A stretch of DNA of 64,000 nucleotides, taken from NCBI RefSeq assembly GCF_028649455.1, contig NZ_JAQSIO010000006.1:1-64000 (forward strand), written 5' to 3'. Position numbers and translations under genes: made by a program. Under the pieces are notes generated by a model. The model did not search any database. It was not told the DNA's origin and was given only the letters and a program-made list of their open reading frames with translations. Positions 44,899 through 53,234 of the stretch are shown here, piece after piece; positions within the stretch are counted from its first letter, which is position 1, and the number at the start of each line of letters is the position of its first letter. Source of the stretch: Curvibacter microcysteis (GTDB lineage Bacteria > Pseudomonadota > Gammaproteobacteria > Burkholderiales > Burkholderiaceae_C).

Positions 44899-45465
44899 AT
44901 GAGTTTTGAACACCAGCTCGCTGAGCACCGCCCTTACCTGCTGCGTTTTGCGCGCTTGCAGCTGCGCAACGAGGCTTGGGCCGAGGATGCGGTCTCTGAA
45001 ACCCTGTTGGCCGCATTGAACCGGCCCCAGGCGTTTCAACAGCAGTCCCAGCTCAAGACCTGGCTGGTGGGCATCCTCAAGCACAAGGTGATTGACCAGT
45101 TGCGCCAGCGCACCCGAGAGGTGTCCTGGGACGCCTCGGATCCGGAGGGCGAGGCCCTGGAGGCCCTGACCTTCCAAGCCGATGGGCATTTCGCACAGCG
45201 CCCTGCTGACTGGGGCAGCCCGGAGCAGCATTTGCAGTCGCGCCAATTCATCGAGGTGCTGGAGACCTGCACGGAGCGCCTGCCACCCACCATGGGACGG
45301 GTTTTCCTGATGCGTGAATGGCTGGAGTTGTCTTGCGAAGAAATTTGCAAGGAATTGAACCTCAGTGCGACCAATCTCTACGTGCAACTGCACCGGGCGC
45401 GTTTGCGCTTGCGTGAATGCCTTGAAATCCACTGGTTTGCCCTGCCCCGAGCGACTCAGCCATGA
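44899..45465 (+). CDS. ECF sigma factor (probable regulator of the bufferin operon)
   Basis: A 188-residue sigma-70-family protein. Region 2 is HRPYLLRFARLQLRNEAWAEDAVSETLLAAL through WLVGILKHKVIDQLRQR. Region 4 is LPPTMGRVFLMREWLELSCEEICKELNLSATNLYVQLHRARLRLRECL. ATG at 44899 is preferred, since the upstream open frame crosses the control region. It overlaps the anti-sigma gene by four bases and is divergent from the bufferin operon. In C. metallidurans the corresponding gig operon is under ECF factor RpoQ, so the same logic is inferred here. Confidence 0.9.
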   Translation: MSFEHQLAEHRPYLLRFARLQLRNEAWAEDAVSETLLAALNRPQAFQQQSQLKTWLVGILKHKVIDQLRQRTREVSWDASDPEGEALEALTFQADGHFAQRPADWGSPEQHLQSRQFIEVLETCTERLPPTMGRVFLMREWLELSCEEICKELNLSATNLYVQLHRARLRLRECLEIHWFALPRATQP

Positions 45466-45686
45466 TCCTGAAACGAACCTGCCAACAAACAGCCGCCCTG
45501 TTGCTGGCCCGCGAAGACCGCTCTCTGACTTTGGAGGAGCGCCTGGCCCTGCGCCTGCACCTGGCCATGTGCGAGGCGTGTCCGCTGTTCGCCAAACAGG
45601 TGCTGACCATGCGCAATGCCTTCACCCAGTGGCGGCATCAGGCCGACCAAGGCGGGGACACCGAGCCAACCGATCGCCAGCCCTGA
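45462..45686 (+). CDS. Zinc-type anti-sigma factor (ZAS domain)
   Basis: A 74-residue cytoplasmic protein with LRLHLAMCEACPLF, the HxxxCxxC zinc site of ZAS anti-sigma factors; no transmembrane segment is present. It is coupled to the ECF gene by an ATGA overlap. Soluble ZAS proteins typically release sigma when thiols are oxidised or metal is displaced, which suits a metal-stress regulon. Confidence 0.87.
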   Translation: MILKRTCQQTAALLLAREDRSLTLEERLALRLHLAMCEACPLFAKQVLTMRNAFTQWRHQADQGGDTEPTDRQP

Positions 45687-45815
45687 ACTGGGGCGCGGGC
45701 GGTGAAATGGGCCGCTGCGGTGCACCGAAAAAGGGTATTTTTGCCTTGGCTGGCAGGCCAAACCCCTTGCCCTTGTTGGTTTTGAGTGGTGGCGAAGAAA
45801 CAGATGAAAAAAAGC

Positions 45816-45845
45816 TTGCTTTTTTGAATATTCCACGGTTTTAAT
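45816..45845 (+). promoter_or_regulatory. Likely promoter of the RNA-binding protein gene
   Basis: TTGCTT (45816-45821) and TTTAAT (45840-45845) are spaced by 18 bases within an AT-rich segment. About 115 bases of untranslated leader would follow, including a GCATGG/CCATGC hairpin at about 45853-45872. Such long leaders are common for cold-inducible RNA-binding genes. No other gene is seen in 45,687-45,960. Confidence 0.4.
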
Positions 45846-45960
45846 ATCAAAGCATGGTTTTCAAGCCATGCAAGCTTGCGGTGATCGGTCAGGTTCGCGT
45901 CCGAAGTGTGCGTTTTCGGGACTCCATCGCTTTGTTCATGTGTTTTTGAGGAGTCCCTTG

Positions 45961-46470
45961 ATGGGCAACAAACTGTACGTCGGCAACCTGCCTTATTCGG
46001 TGCGCGACAACGATCTCGAACAGGCTTTTGGTCAGTTCGGTGCCGTGGCCAGTGCCAAGGTCATGATGGAGCGCGACACGGGTCGTTCCAAGGGCTTTGG
46101 TTTCGTTGAAATGGGCAGCGATGCAGAAGCCCAGGCCGCCATCAATGGCATGAACGGTCAATCCCTGGGTGGCCGCAGCGTGGTGGTCAATGAAGCCCGT
46201 CCGATGGAGCCCCGTCCCCCGCGCAGCGGTGGCGGCTTCGGCGGTGGTGGTGGTGGCGGCGGCTACGGCGGCGGTGGCCGCAGTGGTGGCGGCGGCTTCG
46301 GCGGTGGCCGCAGCGGTGGCGGCGGTGGTGGCGAAGGCGGTTTCCGCAGCCCCTACGGCGCGGGTCCCCGTGGCGGTAACGGCGGTGGCCGTGGTGGTTA
46401 CGGCGGCGGCGGTGGTGGCGGCGGCTACGGTGGTGGTGGCGGCGGCTACGGCGGCGGCAACGGCTACTGA
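45961..46470 (+). CDS. Glycine-rich RNA-binding protein (RRM domain)
   Basis: A 169-residue protein. The N-terminal RRM (residues 1-80) has RNP2 (KLYVGNLPYSV) and RNP1 (SKGFGFVEM). The C-terminal half is almost entirely Gly with Tyr, Arg and Ser in GGYGGGG/GGRSGGG blocks, a low-complexity region suited to RNA interaction and phase separation. Bacterial members are cold-shock-like RNA chaperones. GAGGAGT lies 10 bases before the ATG. Two hairpins follow. Confidence 0.93.
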   Translation: MGNKLYVGNLPYSVRDNDLEQAFGQFGAVASAKVMMERDTGRSKGFGFVEMGSDAEAQAAINGMNGQSLGGRSVVVNEARPMEPRPPRSGGGFGGGGGGGGYGGGGRSGGGGFGGGRSGGGGGGEGGFRSPYGAGPRGGNGGGRGGYGGGGGGGGYGGGGGGYGGGNGY

Positions 46471-46499
46471 TCAAGCCCTCGGCTTCACAGCCCTTAAGT

Positions 46500-46551
46500 C
46501 CTTGGCAGCGCGCTGCCAAGGCAATAACAAAGGCCCCTCGGGGCCTTTTTT
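46500..46551 (+). terminator. Palindrome and intrinsic terminator after the RNA-binding protein gene
   Basis: A 22-bp perfect palindrome (46500-46521, centre CGCG) is followed by AAGGCCCC-TC-GGGGCCTT (46530-46547) and a run of six T residues. The second hairpin is a canonical terminator. Confidence 0.88.
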
Positions 46552-46657
46552 CATGGGCGCCTTTTGATTGGATGTGGCCTCTGGCGTGGCCGAGCAGAGC
46601 CCGCGGGCGACACCGACTCGCGGGGGCGGTGCCGCCGAGGGGGCCTGGCGGGCTGGT

Positions 46658-47446
46658 TCAGCGGCCTTCGCCGTGCCGGTGCTTGCGGGGCCGGCCGCTG
46701 AGCAAGCGGTCGAACCAGGCATTGGGCAGGGCGCGCATCAGCTTGGCCACCACGCCCATGGGCCAGGGGATCACGCGGTAGCTGACCCCGGCAGCGATGG
46801 CTCGAAAGGCTTGCTCGGCAAAGGCCTCGGGGCTCATCAGAAAAGGCATGCCGTAGCGGTTTTGCTGGGTCAACGGCGTGTCCACATAGCCAGGGCTCAA
46901 GGTCACCACGCGCACGCCGTGGGGGCGCATTTCGCCGCGCAGGCTTTCGCAGTAGCTGATCACCCCGGCTTTGCTGGCGCAGTAGCCGCCATGGCCTGGC
47001 AAGCCGCGGATGCCCGCCACGCTGGCGATACCGACCAGGGTGCCTCGGCGCTGGGCGACCATGGGGTGAATAAAGGGATGGAAGGTGGCCGCCATCCCGA
47101 GGTTGTTGGTGGCAAAGATGTGGGCCAGCACCTCGAGGTCGTCGCGCTCCGCGCTGTCCACCCCCACGCTGATGCCGGCATTGGCAATCACCACGTCGGG
47201 CAGGCCTTGTTGCAACAGGCATTGTTGGGCGGCGGCAATGATCTGCTCGCGCTGCGCCACGTCGGCCCGGTAAGCCACCCAGTCGCTGGCGGGCAGGCCT
47301 TTGTCTTGAGCCCAGGCTTCGATGGCTTCGCGGCGCCGCGCCACCAGGGCCAGGCGCCAGCCCGCTTGGTGGTAGCGCCAGGCCAGGGCCTGACCCAGGC
47401 CACTGGAGGCACCGGTGATGAAGACCAGGGGCTTGTTGACGGACAT
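46658..47446 (-). CDS. Short-chain dehydrogenase/reductase
   Basis: A 262-residue classical SDR. VFITGASSGLGQALA is the NAD(P)-binding TGxxxGxG motif, VIANAGISVG the NAG motif, and IASVAGIRG with YCASKAG supply the Ser and YxxxK catalytic residues. It lies six bases from the lptC stop and may be co-transcribed with the LPS genes, but its substrate is unknown. Confidence 0.9.
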   Translation of the reverse strand: MSVNKPLVFITGASSGLGQALAWRYHQAGWRLALVARRREAIEAWAQDKGLPASDWVAYRADVAQREQIIAAAQQCLLQQGLPDVVIANAGISVGVDSAERDDLEVLAHIFATNNLGMAATFHPFIHPMVAQRRGTLVGIASVAGIRGLPGHGGYCASKAGVISYCESLRGEMRPHGVRVVTLSPGYVDTPLTQQNRYGMPFLMSPEAFAEQAFRAIAAGVSYRVIPWPMGVVAKLMRALPNAWFDRLLSGRPRKHRHGEGR

Positions 47447-47452
47447 GCCGGG

Positions 47453-48148
47453 TCAGCGGGCGGGTTTGGGCGCGGCACCTGCGGCGGGCGTGGGCACCAG
47501 GGTGCCGTGCACGCGGCCGCGCAGTTCGATCACGCGCTCCAGGTTGTCAAAGTCCATGGCGTCGCCCGTGAAGCGGTCGTTGCCCCGGATCAGTTCGACC
47601 GGCAGGTGGCTTTTGACGCGCTCGGTGTCGGTGAAGGCGTGCAGGAACTCGCTGCGGAACTCCATGCGCGGGATTTCTCGCCCGTTGGCCTGGGTGATGG
47701 GCTCGCGCACCACCACAGCATTGCCAAACAGTTGGACTTCGGAGCTGTCGCTGTTGCTCAGAGCGCGTTTGGCCGTGGCCACGGTGACATGGCCCTCGGC
47801 GCTGTAGGAGCGCATGTGGACCTGGTCGATCTCCAGCGTGTCGGTGTCGGGGTAATGGCGGCCCTCGGTGCCGCGCACCTCGCTCTTCAGGCGGCCATCC
47901 GGGGCAAAGGTCTTCACGGCGAAGTCGCGCATGAAGTAGTCCGGGTCGTGGCGCACCGCTTGGGCTGGACCCGCCGGCGCAAAGACCGGCGTGGTGCGCA
48001 CCAGCCAGTAGGTGCCCAGGGCCAGCACGGCCATCAGGATCACCGGGAGGTAAATGGACAGGTGGTCCGCGCACAGCCGGGCCACGCGCAGCGCGGGTGG
48101 CCGCGGGCGATTCGGCGCAGGGGGGGGGGGGGCGGCCGTGGGGCTCAT
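47453..48148 (-). CDS. lptC: LPS export ABC transporter periplasmic protein LptC
   Basis: A 231-residue protein with one N-terminal transmembrane helix (about residues 30-50, LSIYLPVILMAVLALGTYW) and a periplasmic OstA-like jellyroll (DYFMRDFAVKTFAPDGRLKSEVRGTEGRHYPDTDTLEIDQVH). LptC anchors the LptBFG complex and passes LPS to LptA. It overlaps kdsC by four bases (48145-48148), the usual kdsD-kdsC-lptC order. Confidence 0.92.
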   Translation of the reverse strand: MSPTAAPPPPAPNRPRPPALRVARLCADHLSIYLPVILMAVLALGTYWLVRTTPVFAPAGPAQAVRHDPDYFMRDFAVKTFAPDGRLKSEVRGTEGRHYPDTDTLEIDQVHMRSYSAEGHVTVATAKRALSNSDSSEVQLFGNAVVVREPITQANGREIPRMEFRSEFLHAFTDTERVKSHLPVELIRGNDRFTGDAMDFDNLERVIELRGRVHGTLVPTPAAGAAPKPAR

Positions 48149-48726
48149 GCGGCGTGGTCCTGCAACAGCCGGGCATAGTGGCCGCTGGCGACCAGCAGGA
48201 GGTCGGCCAGTTCGCGGCCGGCGCCCTCCCCGCCGCGTTTTTGCGTCACATGGCGCGCACAGGCCAGCACCTCGGGGTGGGCGTTGGGCGGGGCCACGGG
48301 CAGTGCGCAGCGGCGCAGCACGGGCAGGTCCGGCCAGTCGTCGCCAATCGCCGCCGCTTGCGACCAGTCCAGGCCCAGGGCCTGCAAGGTGTGTTCTGCG
48401 GCTGGGCGCTTGTCTTCGGTGCCGTAATGCACATGCTCGATCCCCAGGGCCTGCAGGCGGTGGCGCAACGGCTTGGAGTCCCGCCCGGTGATCACCACCG
48501 GCGTGATGCCCACGCGGGCCAGCAGCTTCAGCCCGTGGCCGTCCAGGGTGTGGAAGCGCTTGAGGCTTTCGCCGTGTTCGGAGAAGTACAGGCCGCCGTC
48601 GGTGAGCACGCCGTCGACGTCAAAAAAGGCCACTTTCACGTTTTGGGCCGCCAGCAGCAGCTCGGGGTCGAACTGCAGGGCGGGCCGCAGCGGGGGCAGC
48701 GCAGGGGAGGCGTTGGGCTGGCTCAT
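48145..48726 (-). CDS. kdsC: 3-deoxy-D-manno-octulosonate 8-phosphate phosphatase KdsC
   Basis: A 193-residue HAD-family phosphatase without a cap domain. FFDVDGVLTDG is motif I, VVITGRDSKPL motif II, and AAIGDDWPDLPVL motif IV. It releases Kdo from Kdo 8-phosphate for LPS inner-core synthesis. ATG at 48726 is used; a TTG at 48738 overlapping the kdsD stop is possible. Confidence 0.95.
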   Translation of the reverse strand: MSQPNASPALPPLRPALQFDPELLLAAQNVKVAFFDVDGVLTDGGLYFSEHGESLKRFHTLDGHGLKLLARVGITPVVITGRDSKPLRHRLQALGIEHVHYGTEDKRPAAEHTLQALGLDWSQAAAIGDDWPDLPVLRRCALPVAPPNAHPEVLACARHVTQKRGGEGAGRELADLLLVASGHYARLLQDHAA

Positions 48727-48734
48727 GGGGGCTT

Positions 48735-49712
48735 TCAAATCACTTTGGCGCGCATCAGGTCGCCGATGTGCACCACGCCCACCAGTCGATCGTCGCTGTC
48801 GCAGACCAGCACGCAGGTGATGCGGTGCTGTTCCATCAGGTCGGCGGCGTCCACGGCCAGGGCATCGGCGCGGGTGCGGCGCGGCTGGGGGTGCATCACA
48901 TCGCGGGCGCGAATGCTGAGCAGGTCAACCCCGTTTTCGATCAGGCGGCGCAGGTCGCCGTCGGTGAAGATGCCCAGCACCCGGCCGGCTTCGTCGACCA
49001 CGGCGGAGGCGCCCAGGCCCTTGGCGCTCATCTCGCGCATCAACTCGATGAAGGGGGTGTCGGGCGCCACCTGGGGCACGGCAGCGCCGCTGCGCATCAC
49101 GTCACTGACATGGGTCAGCAGCTTGCGGCCCAGCGCGCCGCCCGGGTGGGAGCGGGCGAAGTCTTCGGTGCCAAAACCGCGCGCTTCCAGCAGGGCCACG
49201 GCCAGGGCGTCGCCCAGCGCCATTTGGGCGGTGGTGCTGGCGGTGGGGGCCAGGTTGAGCGGGCAGGCTTCTTTTTCGACGCCGCTGTCGAGCACGATGT
49301 CGGCGTGGCGCGCCAGCGAGGACTGGGCGCCCCCGGTCATGCCGATCAGCAAGGCGCCCAGGCGTTTGACCACGGGCAAGATGGCGTCGAGTTCAGCCGA
49401 TTCGCCGCTGTTGGAAATGGCCAGCACCACATCGGCGGCGGTGATCATGCCCAGGTCGCCATGGCTGGCCTCGGCCGGGTGCACGAACAGGGCCGGTGTG
49501 CCGGTGGAGGCCAGGGTGGCGGCGATCTTGCGGCCCACATGGCCGCTCTTGCCCATGCCGGTCACGACCACGCGGCCCTGGCTGGCGAGCACGCGGCGCA
49601 CCGCTTCCACAAAGCTGTCGCCGGTGCGGGCCTTGAGGCCTAGCACGGCCGCGGCCTCGATGTCGTAAGTCTGCTGAGCCCGGCGCAGCACCTGGGTGGG
49701 GTCGAAAGTCAT
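48735..49712 (-). CDS. kdsD: D-arabinose 5-phosphate isomerase KdsD (KpsF/GutQ family)
   Basis: A 325-residue enzyme with an N-terminal SIS domain (VVVTGMGKSGHVGRKIAATLASTGTPALFVHPAEASHGDLGMI) and two CBS domains (about residues 205-325; DVMRSGAAVPQV, FTDGDLRRLIENG). It converts ribulose 5-phosphate to arabinose 5-phosphate, the first committed step to Kdo. It heads the kdsD-kdsC-lptC cluster. Confidence 0.95.
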   Translation of the reverse strand: MTFDPTQVLRRAQQTYDIEAAAVLGLKARTGDSFVEAVRRVLASQGRVVVTGMGKSGHVGRKIAATLASTGTPALFVHPAEASHGDLGMITAADVVLAISNSGESAELDAILPVVKRLGALLIGMTGGAQSSLARHADIVLDSGVEKEACPLNLAPTASTTAQMALGDALAVALLEARGFGTEDFARSHPGGALGRKLLTHVSDVMRSGAAVPQVAPDTPFIELMREMSAKGLGASAVVDEAGRVLGIFTDGDLRRLIENGVDLLSIRARDVMHPQPRRTRADALAVDAADLMEQHRITCVLVCDSDDRLVGVVHIGDLMRAKVI

Positions 49713-49793
49713 GCGGCGATTCTATCGGCGCCCCCCGCAAAAGCTGGCCTGAAAGCTGCGTAAGCCTTGACCACTGGGCTAGTATCAATGGCT

Positions 49794-51779
49794 ATGACCT
49801 CACTCGAACTCACCCTGCTCTACCTGTTGGCGGCAGTGCTGGGCGTGGTCGGCTGTCGCACCCTCAAGCTGCCCCCGATGCTGGGCTACCTGATCGCGGG
49901 GGTGTTGATTGGCCCGCACGCCCTGGCCCTGGCTCAAAATTCCGAAGGCGTGCGCCACCTGGGCGAGTTTGGCGTGGTGTTCCTGATGTTTGCCATCGGC
50001 CTGGAGTTCAGCCTGCCCAAGCTGCGCGCCATGCGCCGCCATGTGTTTGGGCTGGGCCTGCTGCAGGTGATGCTGACCATTGGCCTGGCCACGCTGGGTT
50101 CGGTGTTTTTGAGCGTCATGGCCCCCACCTTGTGGAAGATGAGCTGGCAGACCGCGCTGGCCTTGTCCGGCGCCATGGCCATGAGCAGCACGGCCATCGT
50201 GGTCAAACTGATGTCCGAGCGCCTGGAGCTGGAAAGCGAGCACGGCAAGCGTGTCATGGGCGTGCTGTTGTTCCAGGATTTGGCCGTGGTGCCCTTGTTG
50301 GTGCTGATCCCGGCCCTGGGCAGCCCGCCCAACCAGTTGCTGGCCGAATTGGGCCTGGCCTTGTTCAAGGCCGCGGTGCTGGTCACCTTGCTGCTGTTTG
50401 GCGGCCAGAAGGTGATGCGCTGGTGGTTGACCCTGGTGGCACGGCGCAAGAGCGACGAGCTGTTCATGCTCAACCTGTTGCTGATCACCCTGGGCCTGGC
50501 CTGGCTGACCGAAATAGCCGGCCTGAGCCTGGCCCTGGGCGCTTTCATCGCCGGCATGCTGGTCTCCGAGACCGAGTACAAGCACCAGGTGGAGACCGAC
50601 ATCCGACCCTTCCACGACGTGCTGCTGGGCCTGTTCTTCATCACCATCGGCATGATGCTGGACTGGCACATCGTGCTGGAGCGTTGGGGCCTGGTGCTGG
50701 CGCTGTTGTTGTTGCCGGTGTTCTTCAAGCTGGGCCTGGTGACGCTGATGGCGCGCAGCCTGGGCGCCACCACCGGGGTGTCGCTGCGCACGGGCCTGTA
50801 CCTGGCGCAGGCGGGGGAGTTCGGCTTTGTGCTGTTGTCGCTGGCACAGAACCGCAACCTGCTGGCGCCCGAGCTGATCAACCCCATCCTGGCGGCCATG
50901 GTGCTGTCCATGCTGGCCACGCCCTTCCTCATCATGTACAGCAACCGCATCGTGATGAAGCTGGTGTCCAGCGAGTGGCTGCAGCAGTCGCTGCAGATGA
51001 CCACCATTGCGCGCAAGTCCATCAACACCAGCAAGCACGTCATCATTTGCGGTTACGGGCGTTGCGGCCAGAACCTGGCCCGCATCCTGGAGCGCGAAGG
51101 CATTCCCTACATGGCGCTGGACCTGGACCCAGACCGTGTGCGCAAGGCCGCGGCCGCAGGTGACTCGGTGGTGTTTGGCGATGCCGCTCGGCTGCAGGCC
51201 CTGATGGCCGCCGGTCTGGCGCGCGCCAGTGCGGTGGTGGTGACCTACCTCGACGTGCCCGGTGCCATGAAGGTGCTGGCCAATGCGCGCTCCCATGCGG
51301 CCCATGTGCCAGTGATCGTGCGCACCCAGGACGACCATGACCTGGAGAAGCTGCAGGCGGCGGGCGCTACCGAGGTGGTGCCCGAGGCGATCGAGGGCTC
51401 GCTGATGCTGGCCAGCCACGCGCTGGCCTTGGTGGGCGTGCCCATGCGGCGCGTGATCCGGGTGGTGCAGGACCAGCGGGATGCGCGCTACAACATGCTG
51501 CGCGGTTACTTCCACGGCGCTGACGACGACGGCGGCCACGAGCGAGACCACGAGCGCCTGCACACCGTCAGCCTGGCTGAGGCCGCGCGCACGGTGGGGC
51601 GTCCGCTGGGCTCGCTGGCCTTGCATGCCATGGGCGTGCGGGTGGTCAGCTTGCGGCGCAGCAATGGCCACCCGGTCACGGTGGCCGACGACACCGTGCT
51701 CAGCGGGGGCGACACCCTGGTGCTGTCGGGCCGGCCCGAGCCGCTGGCCCTGGCCGAGGACAAGCTGCTGCGCGGTTGA
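49794..51779 (+). CDS. Monovalent cation:proton antiporter-2 family protein (KefB/KefC type)
   Basis: A 661-residue protein. An N-terminal antiporter domain of about 12-13 helices (LGYLIAGVLIGPHALAL, SSTAIVVKLM, LAWLTEIAGLSLALGAFIAGMLVSETEYKHQVETDIRPFHDVLLGLFFITIGM) is followed by a cytosolic TrkA-N/RCK domain (HVIICGYGRCGQNLARILEREGIPYMALDLD) and a TrkA-C domain (ERLHTVSLAEAARTVGRPLGSLALHAMGVRVVSL). It exports K+ or Na+ in exchange for protons, controlled by ligand binding to the RCK domain. ATG at 49794 is used; one at 49788 is also in frame. Confidence 0.92.
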   Translation: MTSLELTLLYLLAAVLGVVGCRTLKLPPMLGYLIAGVLIGPHALALAQNSEGVRHLGEFGVVFLMFAIGLEFSLPKLRAMRRHVFGLGLLQVMLTIGLATLGSVFLSVMAPTLWKMSWQTALALSGAMAMSSTAIVVKLMSERLELESEHGKRVMGVLLFQDLAVVPLLVLIPALGSPPNQLLAELGLALFKAAVLVTLLLFGGQKVMRWWLTLVARRKSDELFMLNLLLITLGLAWLTEIAGLSLALGAFIAGMLVSETEYKHQVETDIRPFHDVLLGLFFITIGMMLDWHIVLERWGLVLALLLLPVFFKLGLVTLMARSLGATTGVSLRTGLYLAQAGEFGFVLLSLAQNRNLLAPELINPILAAMVLSMLATPFLIMYSNRIVMKLVSSEWLQQSLQMTTIARKSINTSKHVIICGYGRCGQNLARILEREGIPYMALDLDPDRVRKAAAAGDSVVFGDAARLQALMAAGLARASAVVVTYLDVPGAMKVLANARSHAAHVPVIVRTQDDHDLEKLQAAGATEVVPEAIEGSLMLASHALALVGVPMRRVIRVVQDQRDARYNMLRGYFHGADDDGGHERDHERLHTVSLAEAARTVGRPLGSLALHAMGVRVVSLRRSNGHPVTVADDTVLSGGDTLVLSGRPEPLALAEDKLLRG

Positions 51780-51809
51780 GCCGCGCAGGCCCGCCGGTCA
51801 CGGGCCGCG

Positions 51810-53222
51810 TCAACGGGCCGCGCTGGTGGCCTTGGCCGGCGCCTTGGCTGGGGCCGAGCTGCCGCGCACCCACAAGGTCACGGGGGTGCCTTCGCGTTCT
51901 TCAAAGCGCTGGATGCGCTGGATCAAGCCGGTGCTCAGGACCTGGCCGATGGCCAGCAGCACCACGTTTTCGGCGGTTTTGAGGTCACGCCCGATGACCA
52001 TGCCGGGCTTGAGTTCACGGGCGGCCACTTCCTTGAGCGGGTATTGGGTGGGTTGCTCGTCGGTCAGACGCAGCAGCAAGGCCAGCATCTCGGGGTCGAA
52101 TTGCTCCCCAGCGCCCCGTTGCAGCAGGCTTTTGGCCTGGTCCGGCTTCAGCGGCTTGCCGGTGATGTGTCCATGCACCAGGTCGTCGTAGTGGTCTGCC
52201 ACGGCCAGAATGCGCGCGCCCAGCGGGATGTCGGCGCCCATCAGGCGGTCGGGGAAGCCTTTGCCGTCAAAACGCTCGTGATGGCCCCGGACAATGGGGA
52301 TCACCCCCTGCATGTCTTCCAGTGCCATGAGCGCCTGGGCCGCCAGCACCGGGTGCCGGCGGTAGGCATTCATCTCTGCCGGGGCCAGCAGCATCTGGGG
52401 GATGGTCAGCACGTTTTCCGGGATGGCGGTGAAGCCCAGGTCATGCAGCAAGCCGGCCACGAACAGGTCCTGGATCTGCTCGGTCGGCAGCTCCAAGGCC
52501 ACGCCCATGCGCCGTGCCAGGTCGCCCACGCGCTTGCCATGGCCCGCCAGCACACCGCCGCGCAGCTCGAGCAGGCCTGAGAAGGTGCGGATGATGGTCA
52601 GGTAGTTGCGCTTGAGGCGGTCATTGGCCACGCTGAGCTCTGCCGTCCTCTCGGCGACGCGGGCCTCCAGCGACACGTTGAGCTCTTGCAGCGCCTGGTT
52701 CTGCTCCTGGGTCAGGTCTTGCAGGCGCTGGCGTTCGCGCTCGAGCTGTTGACGCTCGGCCGCCTGACGCACCGTCAGACGCAACTCATGTTCATCCCAG
52801 GGCTTGTGGATGTAGCGGTAGATCTGGCCGTTGTTGATGGCGGCGATGGTGGCATCGATGTCGGCATAGCCGGTCAACAGGATGCGGGCCGTGCCAGGCC
52901 ACTTCTCGCGCACCTGGGCCAACAGTTGGGCGCCATCCATGCCAGGCATGCGCATGTCGCTGACCACCACATCCACGGACTCCGTGGCCAGCACGGCCAA
53001 GGCCTCGGCACCGCCTTGGGCGACCAGCAGGCGGCACCCTTCCGCCCGGAGCACCCGGCGCAGTGCCGACAGAATGCTCGGTTCGTCATCCACACACAAA
53101 ACCGTCCAGGGCTGGACCTCGGCCGCCCCCAGGGTGGCCAGCGAGGGCACTTCCACAGTGGCCAGGCCCGATTGCGCATCCATCAGGGATTCTTCGGCGC
53201 CGATGTCATCGACCTTGCTCAT
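51810..53222 (-). CDS. Response regulator with HD-GYP domain
   Basis: A 470-residue protein. REC domain about 40-160 with phospho-acceptor Asp89 (VVVSDMRMPGMDG) and the HD-GYP-type end GQIYRYIHKPWD. A coiled coil follows (about 155-205). The HD-GYP domain (about 215-400) has HD at 260-261 (GLLHDLGF) and HHERFDGKGFP at 314-324. Two signature deviations are seen: HDLGF lacks the usual Lys of HDIGK, and GYP is GFP. Such domains degrade c-di-GMP; the changes could reduce or alter activity. A C-terminal extension (about 410-470) is unrecognised. It is the last gene of a signalling operon, 12 bases after the histidine kinase. Confidence 0.9.
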   Translation of the reverse strand: MSKVDDIGAEESLMDAQSGLATVEVPSLATLGAAEVQPWTVLCVDDEPSILSALRRVLRAEGCRLLVAQGGAEALAVLATESVDVVVSDMRMPGMDGAQLLAQVREKWPGTARILLTGYADIDATIAAINNGQIYRYIHKPWDEHELRLTVRQAAERQQLERERQRLQDLTQEQNQALQELNVSLEARVAERTAELSVANDRLKRNYLTIIRTFSGLLELRGGVLAGHGKRVGDLARRMGVALELPTEQIQDLFVAGLLHDLGFTAIPENVLTIPQMLLAPAEMNAYRRHPVLAAQALMALEDMQGVIPIVRGHHERFDGKGFPDRLMGADIPLGARILAVADHYDDLVHGHITGKPLKPDQAKSLLQRGAGEQFDPEMLALLLRLTDEQPTQYPLKEVAARELKPGMVIGRDLKTAENVVLLAIGQVLSTGLIQRIQRFEEREGTPVTLWVRGSSAPAKAPAKATSAAR

Positions 53223-53234
53223 GTCACGCTCCTG

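Noticed and set aside
46200-46468. Dense short repeats that might suggest a CRISPR or minisatellite
   Set aside because: They encode the Gly/Tyr/Arg-rich tail of the RRM protein in frame; there are no regular spacers.
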